A stretch of DNA of 17,411 nt, taken from the NCBI GenBank assembly GCA_964469735.1, contig CAYXYS010000008.1, positions 1-17,411 on the forward strand, in the 5' to 3' direction. This document shows positions 14,405 to 17,411 of the stretch, piece after piece. The stretch comes from JACOYH01 sp964469735. GTDB taxonomy: Bacteria; Patescibacteriota; Minisyncoccia; Minisyncoccales; MHMH01. The notes beneath the pieces were generated by a model. It made no database searches. It saw only the letters and a program-made list of their open reading frames with translations, and was not told where the DNA came from. The translations under genes and the position numbers were made by a program. Position 1 is the first letter of the stretch. Each line of letters starts with the position of its first letter.

Positions 14405-14539
14405 GCCTTATTAGAAACCAAAGGCGAAACAATTTATTTGATAAATTGTTTTCGCGCAGTCTGGCTTAAGTTATGTTTTTATATCTTGCCTTATTATTGT
14501 TAATTAGCTTGTACCCCTAATTCTCGTTTCTAACGGGGT
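14405..14539 (+). repeat. MITE-like element B filling the nrdJ-cobO gap (135 bp)
   Basis: The right end GTTTCTAACGGGGT (14526-14539) matches the element A end. The left end (14405-14418) matches its complement at 10 of 14 bases, and all four differences are transitions. Five nt inside the left end lies a near-perfect palindrome (14424-14455), the same layout as element A read in the opposite orientation. It starts at the base next to the cobO start codon and ends on the last base of the nrdJ stop codon. Confidence 0.5.
14424..14455. repeat. Palindrome inside element B
   Basis: GCGAAACAATTTAT (14424-14437), loop TTG, and ATAAATTGTTTTCGC (14441-14455), with a single one-base bulge. On the minus strand it lies about 20 nt upstream of the cobO start and has no T-run, so it is not a standard terminator. 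It could fold in the nrdJ-cobO message and affect cobO translation. Confidence 0.7.
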
Positions 14540-17411
14540 TATATGTTGCAGGTTGGACAGCTGCCCGGCGGCAAATCGGGAATTTCTGGAGAAGGATCTT
14601 TCAATTCCGGAGAAAGCTCTTTTTCCGGAACAATCTCCCCGATAGGAACCTGCTTTTGCTCATTAGTCTTAATATTCAAGACCTGCTGTTGGCGGCTGCC
14701 GGTCCTAAACACCGTAATGCCTTTGCATTTAGTGTCATAGGCCATAAAGTAGGCCTGCTTAATATCTTCCTCCGAAGCTTCATAGGGAAAGTTCACTGTT
14801 TTTGAAACGGAGTTGTCTACGTGTTTTTGAAAAGCTGCTTGAATCCTTATATGGTCTTCCGGAGTAATGTCAAAGGCGGTCACAAAAACCTTTCTAATCT
14901 CCTTGGGAATTTCTTCTATTTCCTGAATAGTGGCTTCTCCGGCCACCTTATCTAAAAGCCCTTGGGACTTCAAGCCCTTCTTTTCCAGCATTTCTTCAAA
15001 AAGAGGATTAATTTCGGTCATTTCCTCTCCGCCCAAAACATGCTTTCTGGTGAAAGAAACGGCGAAAAGCGGCTCAATCCCAGAAGAGCATCCGGCGATT
15101 ATTCCTATAGTCCCCGTTGGAGCGATAGTCGTGGTAGTGGCGTTTCTTAGGGGTTCGGCTCCTTCTTTGTCGTAAATACTGCCTTTAAAATTGGGGAAGG
15201 GCCCTCTTTCTTTGGCCAGTTCGCGAGAAGCAATCTTTGACTCGTCCTGAATGAACTTCATCACTTTTTCGGCGGTCTGAAGGGCTTCCTTGGAGTTGTA
15301 AACCATTTCCAGGCGGATAAGCATGTCGGCAAATCCCATTACTCCCAATCCTATCTTTCTATTGGCTCTACTCATCTCTTCAATCTCTTTTAAGGGGTAG
15401 CGGTTAACTTCAATGACATTATCCAGAAATCTGACGGCCGTATGAACGGTATGCTTCATTTTTTCCCAGTCTATTTCCCATTTACCGTCGCCTTTGGGCT
15501 TAAGCATTCTTTGAAGATTAATGCTGCCGAGATTGCAGCTCTCGTAGGGAAGCAGGGGCTGTTCACCGCAATTGTGAACATAAAGGCCGTTAGCGTCAAA
15601 GGCGTTTACTGCCGGAATCTGTATATCGTATACTTTTTCTAACCCAAGAGGAGTTAGACTTTTAACGGTAGCCACAAATCGCTCCCTATTAAGGCTTCTT
15701 TTGTATTTCTTAACCAGGCTTTCTAGTAAGTTTCTTTTGTTTGAATTTTCAAATCCTATTCTCTCTTTAAATGTCAGCATATTTTCTCCGGATATAATCA
15801 GTTCGTGTTGAGGTTTTGTCGGATAAAATTTTTGGCCACCCTTACCGTCGGGCAAATAGCTCTTTCCCGCGGTCCTTCTGTTTTGATATATTTTCGACAC
15901 GACACCGAGGCGATGAAGCATGCGCTGGACTGCCTTAAGAGTCCGGATATTGCTTTGTGCGAGCCTGAGCGAAACTCCTTTTTTCTGGCTTCCCTGAATC
16001 GAGCCGTCAGCGTCGAATAGGCCCCTAATAAATCCCTTGTAAAAATTTGATGAGGATTTTTCCAGCTCCGGCGTTATTTCTTTCCCTTTGCTGATTCCCA
16101 ATTTGCCAACTATGCCCTTAAACCCGGCTAAGCTCAACCTGTATTCGTTTCTTTCTTTTATAAAATGCCAGCCTTTGAAATCCGACCTGTGAGGCAGTAA
16201 GGAAGCATAACTCTCTATCGCCCGCCGAACCGTCTCTGACCCCTTATCTCTCCCCCAGCTACTAAGAACAATTTTATCTTTTTTAACCGTGCCGTCTCCG
16301 ATTAAAGCGCCCATTAAATAGCCCTCCCCCTCTCCAAGCAGACCGTCCCATTCTAATTTCTTGTGGGAATTAAGTATGATCTTTTCTCCCGGAAACAGGT
16401 CTTGAGCTCTCTTCCAGCTGGAATTAACAATGTCCCTGGTTATTTTTTTCACCGCCAGCACCGGATGGTTGCCGGTTAATAACAATTCAAATCCTTCTTC
16501 AGTTTCCAAACTAAACAACTGTTTGTTGCCGGTTTCAAAGAAACCCTTTCCCCGGTTAGACCATTTTTCGCCGTCGACAATCACCTCAGTCTTCCTTCCC
16601 ACTAAATCTTTGACTTGCCTTGGCCCCTTTGAAGTCATCACCCAGGAATCCCGAGAAACGCATGGATTCGTGCTCTCGATTTCTCCGATTTTGGGAGTGG
16701 GATTTTTTTCATTTATCCTGTCTATGAAAATGACTCCGGGATCGCCCGTTTCCCAAGCATAGTGAGTAATCAGATCGAAAACCGACTTTGCCTTCAAACT
16801 GCCCCAGACTTGGCCGGTTCTGGGATTAATCAGGTCGTAGTCCTGGTCTTTTCTTGCTCTTTCCATAAATTCATCGGTAACGGCAACGGAAATGTTGAAA
16901 TTAGAAAGGATGCCCTCTTCGTGTTTGGCGGTGATAAATTCCATAATATCGGGGTGGTCCACTCTTAAAATTCCCATATTCGCCCCCCTTCTCTTGCCTC
17001 CCTGCTTAATGGTGTTTGTGGCCGCGTCAAAAACAGTCATAAAGCTTATGGGGCCTGAAGCTACTCCCTTAGTGCTTTTAACTAAATCTCCCCTGGGCCT
17101 TAACCTGGTAAAACTGAATCCAGTTCCTCCGCCGGACTGGTGAATCAGAGCTGAATCCTTCACCGCATTAAAAATACTCTCTAAATCGTCTTCAACCGGC
17201 AAAACAAAACAAGCGGCAAGCTGCTGAAGAACGTTGCCGGCGTTCATTAAAGTCGGAGAGTTTGGAAGAAAATCCAAAGAAGCCATCACTCGGTAAAATT
17301 TTTCTTCCACCTTGAATAATTCTTCCTCAGTCAAGTCGGGATTGTAAATTTTCTCGGCTGAAGCGATGTTCTGGGCCACTCTCCTGAAAAGCTGCTGGGG
17401 GGTTTCGATTA
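14539..17411 (-). CDS. nrdJ: Class II (adenosylcobalamin-dependent) ribonucleotide reductase with intein, 5' end cut by window edge
   Basis: Reduces ribonucleotides to deoxyribonucleotides using adenosylcobalamin to make a thiyl radical. The frame is open to the window edge (IETPQQLFRRVAQN before the GTG at 17379), so that GTG is not the start. Counting from that codon: FLPNSPTLMNAG (38-48), AACFVLP with redox C57, HQSGGGTGFSF (80-90), then STNP followed by an intein (240-603), then CGEQPLLPYESCNLGSINL. C604 is the radical cysteine, E606 the catalytic acid and C615 the partner of C57; the 11-residue spacing agrees with T. maritima NrdJ. N238 completes the N-P-C-G-E motif only after splicing. 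PTGTIG and a C-terminal CPTC pair (C941, C944) for re-reduction are present. The extein part is about 590 residues as seen, with the N-terminal segment missing. Confidence 0.93.
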   Translation of the reverse strand, partial: IETPQQLFRRVAQNIASAEKIYNPDLTEEELFKVEEKFYRVMASLDFLPNSPTLMNAGNVLQQLAACFVLPVEDDLESIFNAVKDSALIHQSGGGTGFSFTRLRPRGDLVKSTKGVASGPISFMTVFDAATNTIKQGGKRRGANMGILRVDHPDIMEFITAKHEEGILSNFNISVAVTDEFMERARKDQDYDLINPRTGQVWGSLKAKSVFDLITHYAWETGDPGVIFIDRINEKNPTPKIGEIESTNPCVSRDSWVMTSKGPRQVKDLVGRKTEVIVDGEKWSNRGKGFFETGNKQLFSLETEEGFELLLTGNHPVLAVKKITRDIVNSSWKRAQDLFPGEKIILNSHKKLEWDGLLGEGEGYLMGALIGDGTVKKDKIVLSSWGRDKGSETVRRAIESYASLLPHRSDFKGWHFIKERNEYRLSLAGFKGIVGKLGISKGKEITPELEKSSSNFYKGFIRGLFDADGSIQGSQKKGVSLRLAQSNIRTLKAVQRMLHRLGVVSKIYQNRRTAGKSYLPDGKGGQKFYPTKPQHELIISGENMLTFKERIGFENSNKRNLLESLVKKYKRSLNRERFVATVKSLTPLGLEKVYDIQIPAVNAFDANGLYVHNCGEQPLLPYESCNLGSINLQRMLKPKGDGKWEIDWEKMKHTVHTAVRFLDNVIEVNRYPLKEIEEMSRANRKIGLGVMGFADMLIRLEMVYNSKEALQTAEKVMKFIQDESKIASRELAKERGPFPNFKGSIYDKEGAEPLRNATTTTIAPTGTIGIIAGCSSGIEPLFAVSFTRKHVLGGEEMTEINPLFEEMLEKKGLKSQGLLDKVAGEATIQEIEEIPKEIRKVFVTAFDITPEDHIRIQAAFQKHVDNSVSKTVNFPYEASEEDIKQAYFMAYDTKCKGITVFRTGSRQQQVLNIKTNEQKQVPIGEIVPEKELSPELKDPSPEIPDLPPGSCPTCNI
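15571..16662 (-). mobile_element. Full-length intein with LAGLIDADG homing endonuclease in nrdJ
   Basis: 364 residues from Cys1 (codon 16662-16660) to the terminal His-Asn (codon 15573-15571), followed by extein Cys+1. Splicing blocks are all visible: block A CVSRDSWVMT, block B LLLTGNHPVLAV with TxxH, and block G VYDIQIP...GLYVHNC. The endonuclease has two dodecapeptide motifs, YLMGALIGDGTV (acidic residue D362 in the numbering from codon 17379) and FIRGLFDADGSI (D458). Both motifs keep their acidic residue, so it may still home. All splicing residues are conserved, so a functional class 1 intein is likely. RNR genes are well-known intein hosts. Confidence 0.93.

Noticed and set aside
14510..14539. 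Terminator after nrdJ from the ACCCC/GGGGT pair
   Set aside because: The stem is only 5 bp with a 17-nt loop and no T-run on the minus strand. It is better explained as the end of the terminal-repeat element.
17377..17379. GTG as start codon of the ribonucleotide reductase
   Set aside because: The same frame continues upstream to the window edge with family-like residues (IETPQQLFRRV), so the gene is truncated by the window and does not start here.
1..17411. CRISPR array, tRNA or rRNA genes
   Set aside because: No regularly spaced direct repeats, no cloverleaf with a T-arm and acceptor stem, and no rRNA-like segments were found on either strand.

Overview
The window reads as a gene-dense stretch of a Patescibacteria (CPR, Parcubacteria-like) chromosome. 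This placement is inferred from gene content and style: every protein gene lies on the minus strand, several neighbours overlap by 1-13 nt, most starts lack a clear Shine-Dalgarno sequence, TGA is an ordinary stop (standard code), and the families present fit. These are a class II ribonucleotide reductase with an intein, a corrinoid adenosyltransferase, a minimal IscS-IscU pair, a ComEC without its nuclease domain, and a RAYT transposase. No rRNA or tRNA is available to confirm it.

In transcription order (right to left): (1) nrdJ, cut by the right edge, carries a 364-residue LAGLIDADG intein placed immediately before the catalytic thiyl-radical cysteine. It is followed by a CobO/BtuR adenosyltransferase that can supply its cofactor. 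(2) A small membrane protein and a ComEC channel domain follow. (3) A probable envelope-glycan set comes next: a GT-B (GT28-like) glycosyltransferase, an EamA transporter, a membrane-anchored clan-A glycoside hydrolase, a membrane GT2 synthase with a QQRRW motif, a second GT2 and a GNAT-fold protein, closed by an intrinsic terminator. A RAYT transposase flanked by inverted REP-like palindromes is inserted between the hydrolase and the membrane GT2. (4) iscS, iscU and an htrA protease form a tight operon. (5) A 437-nt non-coding region follows, then the 5' part of clpB, cut by the left edge.

The most interesting material is non-coding. Two elements of about 130 bp (1217-1346 and 14405-14539) share ends of the type ACCCCGTTAGAA. 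Both have the layout terminal repeat, 5 nt, perfect or near-perfect palindrome, about 70-77 nt, terminal repeat. One supplies the clpB promoter and start codons; the other fills exactly the gap between nrdJ and cobO. Next to the first lies a candidate plus-strand structured RNA (about 1390-1546) with a closing helix, several internal helices, a G-U wobble that favours the plus strand, and a U-rich end.

Functional links: the nrdJ and cobO neighbours imply that dNTP synthesis depends on adenosylcobalamin, probably made from scavenged corrinoid. ComEC fits DNA uptake in a lineage that often lacks nucleotide synthesis. The glycosyltransferase, hydrolase and transporter genes suggest cell-surface polysaccharide assembly.
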